Positions 10,466 through 20,298 of a stretch of 64,000 nucleotides of DNA are shown here, piece by piece. Below the pieces are notes generated by a model, which made no database searches, was not told the origin of the DNA, and saw nothing but the letters and a program-made list of their open reading frames with translations. Location of the stretch: assembly GCA_964019425.1 (NCBI GenBank), contig OZ025811.1, forward strand, positions 62,001 to 126,000, in the 5' to 3' direction. The translations under genes and the position numbers were made by a program. Origin of the DNA: Flectonema sp. DT1601 (taxonomy: Eukaryota > Euglenozoa > Diplonemea > Diplonemida > Diplonemidae). The first letter of the stretch is position 1. Each line of letters begins with the position of its first letter.

Positions 10466-11762
10466 AATATCTGTTTCGAATCATCACATTAGTTTTGTTG
10501 TCTAAAATAAAAAGAATGGAAATAATAACATTCAAACATGTCGCACAAGTCTCGAGAGGATGAGTTACGAGAGTGTTTGTTGATCAGTAAGTTAATTAGT
10601 AAAATCCAAAACTGATGACTACGAAGGATCAGCTCGCATCAGTGAGGACCCAATCGCAAAGATTGTAGTTTTATAGCTTCGGCTGGAAGTGATCGACTTC
10701 CAGCTTCCACCCTGCCCAGAGGCTAACAGGTTGAAAACAACTAAATAAAATAAAAGAGAAAAGATCTTGGAGTGGAAAAAAGGTGAAAAATATAAGAAAT
10801 CTTTTTAATCCCATGTACAGCATCTTTCTTTATAATATGACCATGTGTTCACTCTCAGTTGTCCAAAGCATTATAATTGTACTGTGGGCTTACCGAAAGC
10901 TTTATAAAAGTACCACAAGAATTGGGCAGCACATTGCCATATCACTCAGCAAGAAATGAAAACAAAAGGATCAGGTAAGATGACAGTCAGTTTATGGTCA
11001 TAACTGCGACGGACCAAATAAAAGAGTCATCTGGCGTTCAAAATATAACTTTTACACCATTAGAGTTGATAAATCAGCTTGACAAAAAGAAAAAGTTTTT
11101 CCGACTCGCTAGATAATAGCATCTGTTAAGCGTTTAAAAGAGAGAACGTGATCCTGGTTTGATAAAAACACCAGGAACAGGATGTGTAGCATTAAAGGGA
11201 GGTGTAAGGGTAAAATGTTTTACGTATGCAAGTTGGGACCCAGGGGAATAATTTGATACTGCAATATTAAAAGCGAGAGGGTAAAATTAATAAAACGAAA
11301 AAATAATTAGCTATTCTAAATAGTAGTATGGACTATTTAGGAGTACGAAATATGTTATTTGCGTTAAAGCACTAAAATCTATGAACAGACTAAAACTGGG
11401 CTAACGGGTGCTGCTAACAATATAAATGTTAACTTATATAAAATAATAAGAAATTAGTGCAAAAGACACTTGGCTTTAAGGAATAAGTTACAAAGAACTC
11501 CTGGAAAGGTTTCTTTTTTTTTATTAAAATTGTAGTTTTCGCATAAAGACTACTCGTCCTTAAATAATATTAACCACAGACAGCAATCTCCGGGAACAGT
11601 AGATAATTTTGAATAGCTCTCAATCTGACTAGTTTCTCTCCTACTTTGTCGATTCAATAATGATAAACGATAAATAGATAGGCAAGTATACATGAAGAAG
11701 GAATATTGTTTTCGTAGTTGGGAGGAGGATAAAAAAAAACAAAAGTTTTTTTTGAGAAAATA
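10466..11762. other. 1.3 kb spacer with strong hairpin; no gene recognised
   Basis: This is one of the two longest gene-free stretches. It holds a perfect 9 bp hairpin at 10682-10704 (loop GATCG) and a weaker one at 11153-11175 (CCTGGT/ACCAGG). The plus strand between about 10840 and 11250 has several short stretches that read like protein in one frame, but they are broken and match nothing I know. Long 3' untranslated DNA of the PPR-upstream gene, an RNA gene or a decayed insert are all possible. Confidence 0.4.
10682..10704. ncRNA. Perfect stem-loop, candidate structured RNA
   Basis: The arms GCTGGAAGT and ACTTCCAGC pair perfectly (9 bp) around the pentaloop GATCG. It lies about 220 bases upstream (in transcription terms, downstream for the cyclase-like gene) of the nearest gene start. 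I cannot assign it to a known RNA family; no snRNA, SRP or tRNA boxes are visible around it. Confidence 0.25.
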
Positions 11763-14700
11763 TCATGCGAGTTCCTCTTCCAAGTCTCCTCCTATAGAAT
11801 TATTTTCTAATCTGCCTCCCAAAGAGCAAGGAACCATCCCACAACATGCTTCATAAGACTTAGCACCCATTGCTATTCTGTTTCTGAGATTCTCAAGGAC
11901 GAATGCTACAACATGATCTTTATCATCACTCGACTGTAATAATTCAACGGCTTCTGATAATTTATCGGAGGCTAGTAGTACAAAACTGGGTATTAAAGGA
12001 GAGACGAGACCCTTGTCTTCACATTGCTGAAGTTGGTACATCCATTCGTCACCATCAACTTTTACCATTGATCGAAGTTCTTTAATTATTTTCTTTGTGT
12101 TGTTAGTATCGAGAACTATTTCAACCGGAACTTTTGTAAATACTGCTAACCTTTCACAGGCTCCTTCTTCTGCTAGAATGCACGTCGCGTATTTTGATAA
12201 TGAATTTCCAACTGCAACAACCTGACGTATCAAATGACAAACAGCACCCGTCACACCAAATCCTCGGGTTGCTGTAGTTCCCAAATTACCTACTTTAGCT
12301 TTTGCAGTAGCAATGCTAACTGAGAAAAAGCATCCTACTGGAGCTGGGCTATTCTCTTTGAGAGCAATAGCACACTTGGCAGCTTTCAGTGCTGCATCAC
12401 AATCTGTAGAAGCGTATCCCCAAGACATTGTAAACTCACTTGGTGATATTGTGTTAAGAGGATGTAATGTTCCTTTATATGTTATTGATTGTGTTTCAAG
12501 TGATTGAACGATACATCCAACTGTTGCTGCTGCATCTGATCGAGACATCAATTTCTCAGCTTCGTGAAGTTTAAATACCATTAGAGTTCCAGTTGCATCT
12601 TTTGTTTTATTTACTTCCGTCAACAACGGTCTTGCTCTTATCTTAGCATTTGAGAGTGAGCTGCTCAGTCGGGCAGAGCCTGCATCTGTGGATGGAGCGC
12701 TTACACTATCGGAAGAGTCCATTTCATCAACAAAAACCGACTTGGGTAAGAATGCTTTGTATTCTGTGAGCATGGCACACATTGATTTAAATCCAATTAA
12801 AAGTGATTGAATTTCTGTTAGGGAACTACTAACGGTGTTCAAGTGATTAAGTTCCATATGTTGAACGTACTCCATATCAATAGCCAGCCTCGCAATCGGA
12901 GATGTGATTAGAATAGTGCAGCCGATAATTACAACTACTGCAGTTATTGATAACAACAGCGCGTAGTTTACAGAAACTTCTCGACTCTCAACTGCTTCTT
13001 CTAAAATCACAGCCTCAGGAGTGATATAAACTACTAAGAAACTCATATCTCTCTCACCTGTTCTTGAAACGTAATCGACAGACAGCATGTTCACGTGTAA
13101 CTTTTCACCAGCTGATGTTATCTTCGTCGTCGCCGTTTCATCAAAGATGTCTTCCCTCCAGCCAGAATACAAGTTGAGGATTGAACTGGTCCAGGGATGT
13201 AGCAAATGCTGGTTTTCCGGGTCGAGTACTCCGACTCTGTCCTGCTGTTTCACGCGATCAGATGTGACCAACACTGTGTTGGGAAAATTTCTGTCTATCA
13301 GCAGAACGAGATTTCTACGATCGAGTGACATTTGCCCGAGATCGGTCTTCATCTTCGCAATGGAAAAATCGGCGATTGTCTTCCTGCTGGTGCTTCCAAT
13401 GAGTCCATCAATGATACCCAATAGTGCTGCTTGGACAGTGCGAAGTGACTGAACGCGTACCTGCTTCGCAAGATCTTCAGAAATAGATCGCGTGTTAGAA
13501 TCCATGTCACTGATAACGATTCCCAACACGGTACCTAACGCCGCAGTGGCTACTAATGTCAGCATCACACTAACGGGGATACTAATTCCCGCGGTTCTCA
13601 TCTTCGATGATTGTTTTTTAACAATTACTATTAAGATAACCAACACTACGGCACAGAAAGATGCTACAATCATTAATGCGATTCGGCTACCAGTCTTCCA
13701 TTCTCCCGTTTTCTTGTTGAGAGCGGATGCTTCGATGTGACCGAGCAACAAGTTGAGATCTTCTTCTAAACCTTTGGCTGCTACATCTCCTGTTATACCC
13801 AGTGTGAATACTGTGTACATGTGTTTATAAATTAATGAAGCACATTGAGGGTACAGAGTTCCACATCCTGCAGCAGGTCGGTGGGATAACCGACTCCAGA
13901 ACTCTGGATACTCTTCGTAAGATTTACAGATTACAGGATTACTTACGCAGTACTCTGCCCAGAGTGTTTTATCTGTTATCACTCTCTGGTCGACTGGTTC
14001 CCTTCCAACAAGTCTCAATCTATGACTGTTATCAGCGTGTAGTTTCAACCAATCTAGAGCGACTTCCTTCTCACGAGTGTGAATTGAAAGCACCGCCGAC
14101 CAATGTCCAGAACAGCCTGCAGCATTCGGACCAGGGATTGGAGCAGAGCGGATGACCCAACTACTGTTTTCAGCCATCTTCTTATTCATCTTCTCAGAGT
14201 GGTCACTACTCCAAACTATTATCGCTGCACTTTTGTCAGCAAGAAAGAAACGAGTCGCACCACTTGTTGACTGTCCGAAGCACTCCTTCGAAGTCATCTG
14301 CTTTGGACCATCTTTGAACCATGAAGCCCAACGATTAATGGCTTCGATAGCTCTTGGGTTGTTGATCGTCACCTTCCCAGTCGAATCAACGATCCCACCC
14401 CCGTCATGTCCAGAGAGAAGAGATACCAACATGTATGTCATACGATTCGCTGACTTGTCAGTCGGAATTGTGAATCCCCAGAAATCATCTGACAGTCCTC
14501 TGCTCCTCCTGTCTTCGCGTTCCTTTTCCTGAATATACAGAAGCGTCTCTTCAAAGTTCTCCCAAGTATCATGTTTCCATGTTCTACCGTATTTATCAAA
14601 CAGATCTTTTCGGTAGTACATTGTAATCTGATTTGGTATCACAGGTATTCCAACTAATCTACCTGAAGTGTCATATTGTTTCCACTTCTCTCTAATGTTT

Positions 14701-15062
14701 GGAGTTGGTACCAACTTATCGAGATCGTATAAGTAGTCCTTAACAGATTCTACCCACTGAGCATCAAGAGCACCAACTTCAATTTCTGGGGATCCGACTG
14801 CGAACATCTCAGCGTACAAATCAAACCTCACTTGTGATTCTTGTAGTCGGGCTGCGAACGCTGTTATTTTGAGGTCCTCAAATGATCGTGAATTCATAGT
14901 AATCCCATTCATCTTACCACTATCATTGTAATCTTTTAGTGCATCACAGTATCCATCTACATAGCGGAGTACCCTTTGGTCTATATTTATCTCACGAGTA
15001 CCAGTCGCATTGAATTCAATACCACAGACAGAGAATGCGAAAACTGAAATAATGTACAACAT
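11763..15062 (-). CDS. Solute-binding-protein receptor fused to a degenerate class III cyclase domain
   Basis: Intronless, 1099 residues. The frame opens earlier (GTG at 15218) but the first ATG is at 15062; it starts a signal peptide (LYIISVFAFSVCG), with CCCCACAG 15 bases upstream. Residues about 15-445 are a bacterial family 1 extracellular solute-binding protein, of the sugar-binding type (GIPVIPNQITMYYRKDLFDKYG; TWENFEETL). Membrane spans fall at about 459-481, 493-518 and 699-722, with a second extracytoplasmic sensor loop at 519-698. After a LTEYKAFLPKSVF linker, residues about 825-990 are a cyclase homology domain whose metal Asp and the Asn/Arg motif are not recognisable (GFGVTGAVCHLIRQ at the position of the usual NxxAR), so it is probably inactive. 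Likely a plasma-membrane nutrient sensor that works with a partner cyclase, such as the neighbour at 15596. Confidence 0.8.
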   Translation of the reverse strand: MLYIISVFAFSVCGIEFNATGTREINIDQRVLRYVDGYCDALKDYNDSGKMNGITMNSRSFEDLKITAFAARLQESQVRFDLYAEMFAVGSPEIEVGALDAQWVESVKDYLYDLDKLVPTPNIREKWKQYDTSGRLVGIPVIPNQITMYYRKDLFDKYGRTWKHDTWENFEETLLYIQEKEREDRRSRGLSDDFWGFTIPTDKSANRMTYMLVSLLSGHDGGGIVDSTGKVTINNPRAIEAINRWASWFKDGPKQMTSKECFGQSTSGATRFFLADKSAAIIVWSSDHSEKMNKKMAENSSWVIRSAPIPGPNAAGCSGHWSAVLSIHTREKEVALDWLKLHADNSHRLRLVGREPVDQRVITDKTLWAEYCVSNPVICKSYEEYPEFWSRLSHRPAAGCGTLYPQCASLIYKHMYTVFTLGITGDVAAKGLEEDLNLLLGHIEASALNKKTGEWKTGSRIALMIVASFCAVVLVILIVIVKKQSSKMRTAGISIPVSVMLTLVATAALGTVLGIVISDMDSNTRSISEDLAKQVRVQSLRTVQAALLGIIDGLIGSTSRKTIADFSIAKMKTDLGQMSLDRRNLVLLIDRNFPNTVLVTSDRVKQQDRVGVLDPENQHLLHPWTSSILNLYSGWREDIFDETATTKITSAGEKLHVNMLSVDYVSRTGERDMSFLVVYITPEAVILEEAVESREVSVNYALLLSITAVVVIIGCTILITSPIARLAIDMEYVQHMELNHLNTVSSSLTEIQSLLIGFKSMCAMLTEYKAFLPKSVFVDEMDSSDSVSAPSTDAGSARLSSSLSNAKIRARPLLTEVNKTKDATGTLMVFKLHEAEKLMSRSDAAATVGCIVQSLETQSITYKGTLHPLNTISPSEFTMSWGYASTDCDAALKAAKCAIALKENSPAPVGCFFSVSIATAKAKVGNLGTTATRGFGVTGAVCHLIRQVVAVGNSLSKYATCILAEEGACERLAVFTKVPVEIVLDTNNTKKIIKELRSMVKVDGDEWMYQLQQCEDKGLVSPLIPSFVLLASDKLSEAVELLQSSDDKDHVVAFVLENLRNRIAMGAKSYEACCGMVPCSLGGRLENNSIGGDLEEELA

Positions 15063-15595
15063 ATTTAGGGAATTATCCTGTGGGGTTATAAAGTAACACT
15101 GAGTGTGGACAACCTCAGATGAAATAATATTAGCAGACAGTAATTTAACTGACTGACAGCAACATAAATAAGACCTCGTTATCAGAAGCAAACAGAGAGA
15201 AAAAGAAACAAACTTCACAAGGAACGGTAGTGAAAACTATCGAAACATGTGACTCTATGAGGGTGTAAGCAGTCAGTAAACTGCGAGCTATTTTCCGATG
15301 ATTTCAATCACGTGGTAGTAACAGTTATTAAAAAGGATACTACTCTGGTTACACTTTGAGAGGATGCTTACTCGAAGGGTTGAGTCATTCGTTATCCGCC
15401 CCACCTGATCAGCTTCCATCCCACAAGTCTGCCAAAGGTACGAATATACAAATCGAGACAACCACCGACTCTCTGTGAACAAACCTAAATGATAAATCAT
15501 TAAATAATAAACGTGATCGATTCTTCGATCATTAAAGAGGAGGAGTAAAACGTAAACAATTCGAAGGTGAGGTGTCACAAAATAATAAAATAATA
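15063..15595. other. Spacer between the two cyclase-family genes
   Basis: About 0.5 kb. It contains candidate acceptor CCCCACAG ending at 15078. An AT-rich 103-codon frame (15288-15599) overlaps the end of the cyclase gene through ATGA, but its Tyr/Leu-rich composition looks like translated 3' untranslated DNA. Confidence 0.45.
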
Positions 15596-17866
15596 TCATC
15601 CGAATAAAGGAAAGCTTCTTTGACTGGGTCCAGTTAACTCACTCGAGCTTCGCAGCGTTTCGTTCGCCGAGTTCTGTTCTCCGAAGTTGTCTTCGAATTC
15701 ACTCAGATCTTCGTCATGAACATAAGTTGCAACACAATGAGCTATTTGTAATTCATAAATCTCTAATGTACCGTAGTCACTTGTAAGCCATTCGTTAACC
15801 CTTCGAAGGTAACGCTTCGATTGGTGTTCACCCAGCTGACTAAATAACGCAAATCTATTCATCTCTGCTGCTGACATGCACAAAAAGAATGACAACGATA
15901 TTGGAACCCCAATTGAAGTAATAAATCTCTGTTCACTCGTATTGATTACTAAATTATTACTACACACCCCTGTTGATATCCCGAGGTGAGCCCCAAGTCT
16001 TTCACCCTTTGAGCGAATATAATTTCCGAGAAGTACAGCGAATCGAAAGGAGCTCTCTAAATGAGATTTACAAGGACGAGTAACGTTAAAACCCAGAGTA
16101 ACAACTGCTCCATTTAATGACAGTATTGTACCTCCAGTTCGATCTAATGTTCTAGAGACTCTCTCAATCCTTTCCATCATAATACAAATTGGGTCTGCGT
16201 TGGTACTTCCCATTAGAACGCTGCAAACTGTGGATGAGGATTTCACATTCTGATGGATTCTATTATCTAATGATATCGTTGATGTACAACTACTCGTTTC
16301 TGAGAACGAGTCAACTCTTACAACTGCTGTGTCTGTAAAAGCAGTTCCACGAAGTCGATAAGAAAGTTGTTGAGGAATCAAAGAATATAATTGAATCGGA
16401 TGTTTCATTCCCTTTACAACTTGTGGTGCTCCCAATGGGTCCAGTAACCCACCCAATGCTGTTACTTCTTCTGAAATCTGATGAGTTGTCTCCGCATCAA
16501 GTGCAATACATCCTGGGAGACAGCATCCTTCTATTCGAGCAGCTTTATTAACTAAACTTCCTAAGTAATCAGATCTTTTAGTAGTCGGGTTAGTTTCTCT
16601 GTGACAGTTTCCATAGACAAGTCCGATTCTAATTAGAAGACCCTGACCGTTGTTTAATTTCTGAATAGGTCCTGGCCAGTCTGTCCTGCTGAATATGTCT
16701 TGCACATTTAAAGCGAATTGACAGGATTCAAGTGGCGTGTTGAAAGAGTACATGAATGCGTCTCCGATAGTCTTCACTTCATATCCTCGAAAGAGTATGG
16801 CTTGTTGACGCATTATTTCATTGTGAATTCTTAAAGCGATTCGCATGGCGTCCGGGTAGGCTTCCCAAGATGACGTTGAAGAGACGATGTCTGAAAATAG
16901 AATCCCAACTTCTACTTCCTGAGAGACTTCCTCTTCGCTACTCCTGCATCCCTTTCCAGGTGCAGTAATGACAGCGCTTTCGACAGTTTCATCCATCGCA
17001 CTAAATAATGCTTCAGGTAGATAAGGTCGATACTCTTTTAGATTACCGAGTAGAGTCTCTAATGCAGTCGCCATTCTCTCAGGGATTCTATCACTCGCTT
17101 CCACTAGACTGACTTCTGCACTTCTTAGATCGAAGAGTGCAAGACTTTGAGCTACGTCATTGGCAGCACTCACAGAGGCTTCAATTCGATCTTTCTCGCG
17201 ATACAGTTGAGTACAAAACGAACGCGTGCAGTAGAAGTCGAGCATGAAGACTAATATCCCAACGGTGGTTAATGAAAACTGTGTTTCATAAGAATCAGGA
17301 CAGGGCAGTTCAGTACAGCTGCAGATTGCTTGGTGTCTACTGCTCTGAGAAGGTAAAAATATGATATCGAAAAGCCCGAATCGTTGAGCAGATTCTATCC
17401 CACAGAGAGTTATCCATCCCAAGCAAATAGAAATGGTTACAGTTGTTGTTAAATTCCAAGTCCTGCACACTAATTGAGTGTCCATAATTAACACGAATAG
17501 TGGCCATGATCGTGACTGCATAGAAGAAGCTCTAATCAGATCAAATAAAATAATTGGAATGGTAGCAGAGATTGTTGCCACCGCAATAAAGCGATCTGAA
17601 CAACTCCTCCAAACTCTGATGCCTGCGTACGTTAGGACATTGTGAGTGATACCACTAACGTAAGCAAGACGTTCCATTTGACTGGTGTTGGAATAATTCC
17701 ATGTGGTGCACAACGCCATAAAAACACTCGCTGACACAAAAATAAAAAGCTTCTTACGTAAAATTACAATAGAAGCATCAGTAGGTAACAAACACGGCTC
17801 AATGAATACTTTGTTTAGGAATCCCACGATTCTCTCAACTGCTGAACGAAAAGTGAAGCTACGCAT
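15596..17866 (-). CDS. Membrane adenylate cyclase (class III), one active and one degenerate domain
   Basis: Intronless, 756 residues, ATG at 17866, stop TGA; AACAG sits 3 bases upstream of the ATG. Four to six hydrophobic spans lie in residues 38-215. A LKEYRPYLPEALF linker (276-288) precedes the first catalytic domain (about 318-495). This has both metal Asp residues (D326 in FSDIVSS, D369 in IGDAFM), Lys365 in the EVKTIGD adenine-selecting position, and the transition-state pair N440/R444 in NKAAR, so ATP cyclisation to cAMP is expected. Residues about 545-680 are a second cyclase-like domain (GISTGVCSNN, IGVPISLSFFL) without these residues, probably a regulatory half as in two-domain cyclases. 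The next gene downstream encodes the solute-sensing pseudocyclase, and a PKA regulatory subunit lies 15 kb away. Confidence 0.88.
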   Translation of the reverse strand: MRSFTFRSAVERIVGFLNKVFIEPCLLPTDASIVILRKKLFIFVSASVFMALCTTWNYSNTSQMERLAYVSGITHNVLTYAGIRVWRSCSDRFIAVATISATIPIILFDLIRASSMQSRSWPLFVLIMDTQLVCRTWNLTTTVTISICLGWITLCGIESAQRFGLFDIIFLPSQSSRHQAICSCTELPCPDSYETQFSLTTVGILVFMLDFYCTRSFCTQLYREKDRIEASVSAANDVAQSLALFDLRSAEVSLVEASDRIPERMATALETLLGNLKEYRPYLPEALFSAMDETVESAVITAPGKGCRSSEEEVSQEVEVGILFSDIVSSTSSWEAYPDAMRIALRIHNEIMRQQAILFRGYEVKTIGDAFMYSFNTPLESCQFALNVQDIFSRTDWPGPIQKLNNGQGLLIRIGLVYGNCHRETNPTTKRSDYLGSLVNKAARIEGCCLPGCIALDAETTHQISEEVTALGGLLDPLGAPQVVKGMKHPIQLYSLIPQQLSYRLRGTAFTDTAVVRVDSFSETSSCTSTISLDNRIHQNVKSSSTVCSVLMGSTNADPICIMMERIERVSRTLDRTGGTILSLNGAVVTLGFNVTRPCKSHLESSFRFAVLLGNYIRSKGERLGAHLGISTGVCSNNLVINTSEQRFITSIGVPISLSFFLCMSAAEMNRFALFSQLGEHQSKRYLRRVNEWLTSDYGTLEIYELQIAHCVATYVHDEDLSEFEDNFGEQNSANETLRSSSELTGPSQRSFPLFG

Positions 17867-18079
17867 TCCTGTTAATTTATTGTAACTGGAAAGGGGGATC
17901 AGAATTTACTTAATCCGAGAGATAATAAAATATTAAAAAGACTCCCCGCGGGCATCTCAGGAACATAATTTGATTACAATTTATTCAAAACTTTATAAAG
18001 TTTTGAATCTCACGGATTTCTAATACGCGAGTGATGTGTTCTCACATAGAACACAATTATTAATTAAAAGATACAAATA

Positions 18080-19651
18080 TCAACTTTCAGAGAAGACAGA
18101 CAATTGTGATGCCGTCAGTACCAACAGTGAAGGATTATTACTTCTAGTCCAGGATAGGTTGAGAACTGCTTGTCTTCTACGTGACACACATTGAACCTCA
18201 CTTGGAGTTGTTGTTGATCCGATGAAAACATCATCTCCGTCAGATGTTGCCCAAATAATATTTTTATGATTTCCAATTGATGTTAAAGAGCATCTAATTG
18301 GAGTCATACCAATCCCATTCAATACGTCATCATCAACAGGGTAAGAAGGAATTGTATTTTGAGTCGAAGAAGAAGAAGAAGGTACCTGAGTCTGCTGTTG
18401 ATAAATTGGAATAGTTGCGATGAGAATCGAATGCGAAGGACTGATGGAGTAGATACAAATTTGATGTAAATTATTACTTCCAGAATTCACAATAATTGCA
18501 ATACTTTGAGAAGTCACAGCTGCAATACGGATCGTAGAAGACAGAGTTGGGATTGCTAATCGAAAGGATTCCTTCGTAACAATAAAAGAAGAACTTCCAA
18601 CAGAACAAAGTAAGACGTCTGTTTGAATAATTACGATCTCTCCAACCTCCGCGTTTATCGTCTTTTGAAACAGAATTGGTTCAGAAGCATTGCGTACGTC
18701 GTATTTAATTAGATTTCCATTCTCTAGACCACAATACACAAAGTGACTAGTTCTTGCAATGGAAGTAATAAATGAATATTGTGGTGATGATGGTGATGTC
18801 ACTTCTTCATTACTCTCGGTTACATATCTTGTGAACTCAACAGTCTGAGTGCATTCAGAAGAAATGTCTAAAATCTGAACGGAGGTATTTTCGTTCACAA
18901 CTAACAGTTCGTTGCTGTTGCTTTCAGTTCCGAGTATTGCTGCAGTCACACAGCCAACCAACTCTTCAACAACAGTTAGAGTACTTGTTGATAAGAGGAT
19001 CGATTTGTTAATATTCCCAAATAAGAAAACATATTCCTCTGAAGACACAACCAACGGGAACTCATCATTTAAAGTGATGGACGCAGTTCGTTTGAATTCC
19101 GCAGCGTTCACATCTTCCGAATCAAGTTCGTCAATTCTGTAGGAAGGTAACGATAGTCGAGATCGTAATTCTCTTATTCTCTTGTGATCAATTAAGAGTG
19201 TGTCAACTGTTATGTTAGCCTCAACTTTTACTTGAGATGATCTCATCTGCTTTTGATGAATTTGTTCTCTTTTGCGTTCATTTCTGAGGATCGCACTGGC
19301 GAGTTTCTTTTGGCGAAGTGACGGGGCGATAGCATCAGAGGTAGCGAATATGGATCGGATGTCATTCTTTTGAAATACTTCCCGACAGACAATACATATT
19401 GAGCTTCTTTGATCATCTAATTGAGAGAAGATACAACTCCTTCCAAAATAGTGTCCACATCGTAAAGTAGTCATTCCGTGATCTCCGCTTTCCATTCCTT
19501 TCTTACAAATACCGCAGGTCACCGTTGAAGATGGCACTTCAATTTCAACTTCTTCTACGTCACTGCAAGGGCGCGATAGGACAATAACTTCATCGTCTTC
19601 GTCGACGTCCACATCGAATCTTGTTTCTTCAACTTTCGGACGCTTTATCAT
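18080..19651 (-). CDS. RFWD3-like RING/WD40 E3 ubiquitin ligase
   Basis: From the ATG at 19651 the protein has 523 residues. An earlier in-frame ATG (19738) would add a hydrophobic segment, but that segment is the translation of a pyrimidine-rich tract ending TTCACAG at 19668, which looks like a splice acceptor 16 bases before the chosen start. A RING finger follows an acidic N-terminus (CGICKKG, then LRCGHYFGRSCI and CIVCREVF), with spacing and the GHxFGxxC signature of RFWD3. A Gln/Lys-rich helix (IHQKQMRSSQVKVE) and then WD40-like beta repeats (about 180-523) follow, for example SIARTSHFVYCGLENGNLIK. In animals and plants RFWD3 ubiquitinates RPA at damaged replication forks and promotes repair. 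The protein is shorter than human RFWD3 (about 774). Confidence 0.72.
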   Translation of the reverse strand: MIKRPKVEETRFDVDVDEDDEVIVLSRPCSDVEEVEIEVPSSTVTCGICKKGMESGDHGMTTLRCGHYFGRSCIFSQLDDQRSSICIVCREVFQKNDIRSIFATSDAIAPSLRQKKLASAILRNERKREQIHQKQMRSSQVKVEANITVDTLLIDHKRIRELRSRLSLPSYRIDELDSEDVNAAEFKRTASITLNDEFPLVVSSEEYVFLFGNINKSILLSTSTLTVVEELVGCVTAAILGTESNSNELLVVNENTSVQILDISSECTQTVEFTRYVTESNEEVTSPSSPQYSFITSIARTSHFVYCGLENGNLIKYDVRNASEPILFQKTINAEVGEIVIIQTDVLLCSVGSSSFIVTKESFRLAIPTLSSTIRIAAVTSQSIAIIVNSGSNNLHQICIYSISPSHSILIATIPIYQQQTQVPSSSSSTQNTIPSYPVDDDVLNGIGMTPIRCSLTSIGNHKNIIWATSDGDDVFIGSTTTPSEVQCVSRRRQAVLNLSWTRSNNPSLLVLTASQLSVFSES

Positions 19652-20298
19652 CCGCCTCCTCCCACTCCTGTGAATAAGAATGATTAGAACAAAAATAATA
19701 ACAATTGCAGCTGGACTAACACTACTCACAGACTTCATCAGACTTTAACAGTTTTTATGTTGTCCTGACTATAAAGATTTTGTGAATATCTTATGCAAAA
19801 TAATTATCGATTTCGTCAAACACTTTGAACGACTCAGTTACGACTGACTTAAGATGTGTATCGAGACACCTATTAATTCTCCTCTCGCAGTTAGGGCGAA
19901 ATTAGCTATTTAATACCGCTAGTAGGCTGGGGCCAGAAACAACGCGGTGAACAATTCGGAGCGGAAGTCCACAAAAAGAGAAATGTTTTTTTTTTTTTAC
20001 ATTCAACAAATAGTAGTGACGCTCTTGCTCATTGGGGGTGACTTCCCGAAGGGTAGCATTGGCTTTACTTGAACTAAACGAATTGTAACCATTCAGACAC
20101 AATCATAACTCAACAGTTATGCAACAACGCTATTAAAGGGAAAAAAGAAAAGAATCTAAAGTAATAAATGGGATCGATGTCTCTCTTGCATCCCACACCA
20201 CACACACAACACACACATCTCCAACAGTGTCTGACTGGAGTCTCTTTATTAAGAGAATTGACTCTCATTTGGTTTAGTTGCCAAAGTCTGACGACAAT
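19652..20298. other. Spacer upstream of the RFWD3-like gene
   Basis: Holds the candidate acceptor (19668) and then AT-rich DNA with a T12 run near 19987 and a CA-rich stretch near 20196-20214. A 66-codon minus frame (19902-20102) has no support. Confidence 0.45.

Noticed and set aside
15063-15218. Extended signal sequence for the solute-binding receptor
   Set aside because: It would start at a GTG and lead into a second signal peptide; the ATG at 15062 is better and has an acceptor in front.
15288-15599. 103-codon minus frame overlapping the cyclase gene end by ATGA
   Set aside because: Tyr/Leu/Ile-rich translation of AT-rich DNA, no domain, and position in the expected 3' untranslated region.
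19657-19738. N-terminal membrane span of the RFWD3-like protein
   Set aside because: The hydrophobic residues are the translation of a pyrimidine-rich splice-acceptor tract; RFWD3 proteins have no such span.
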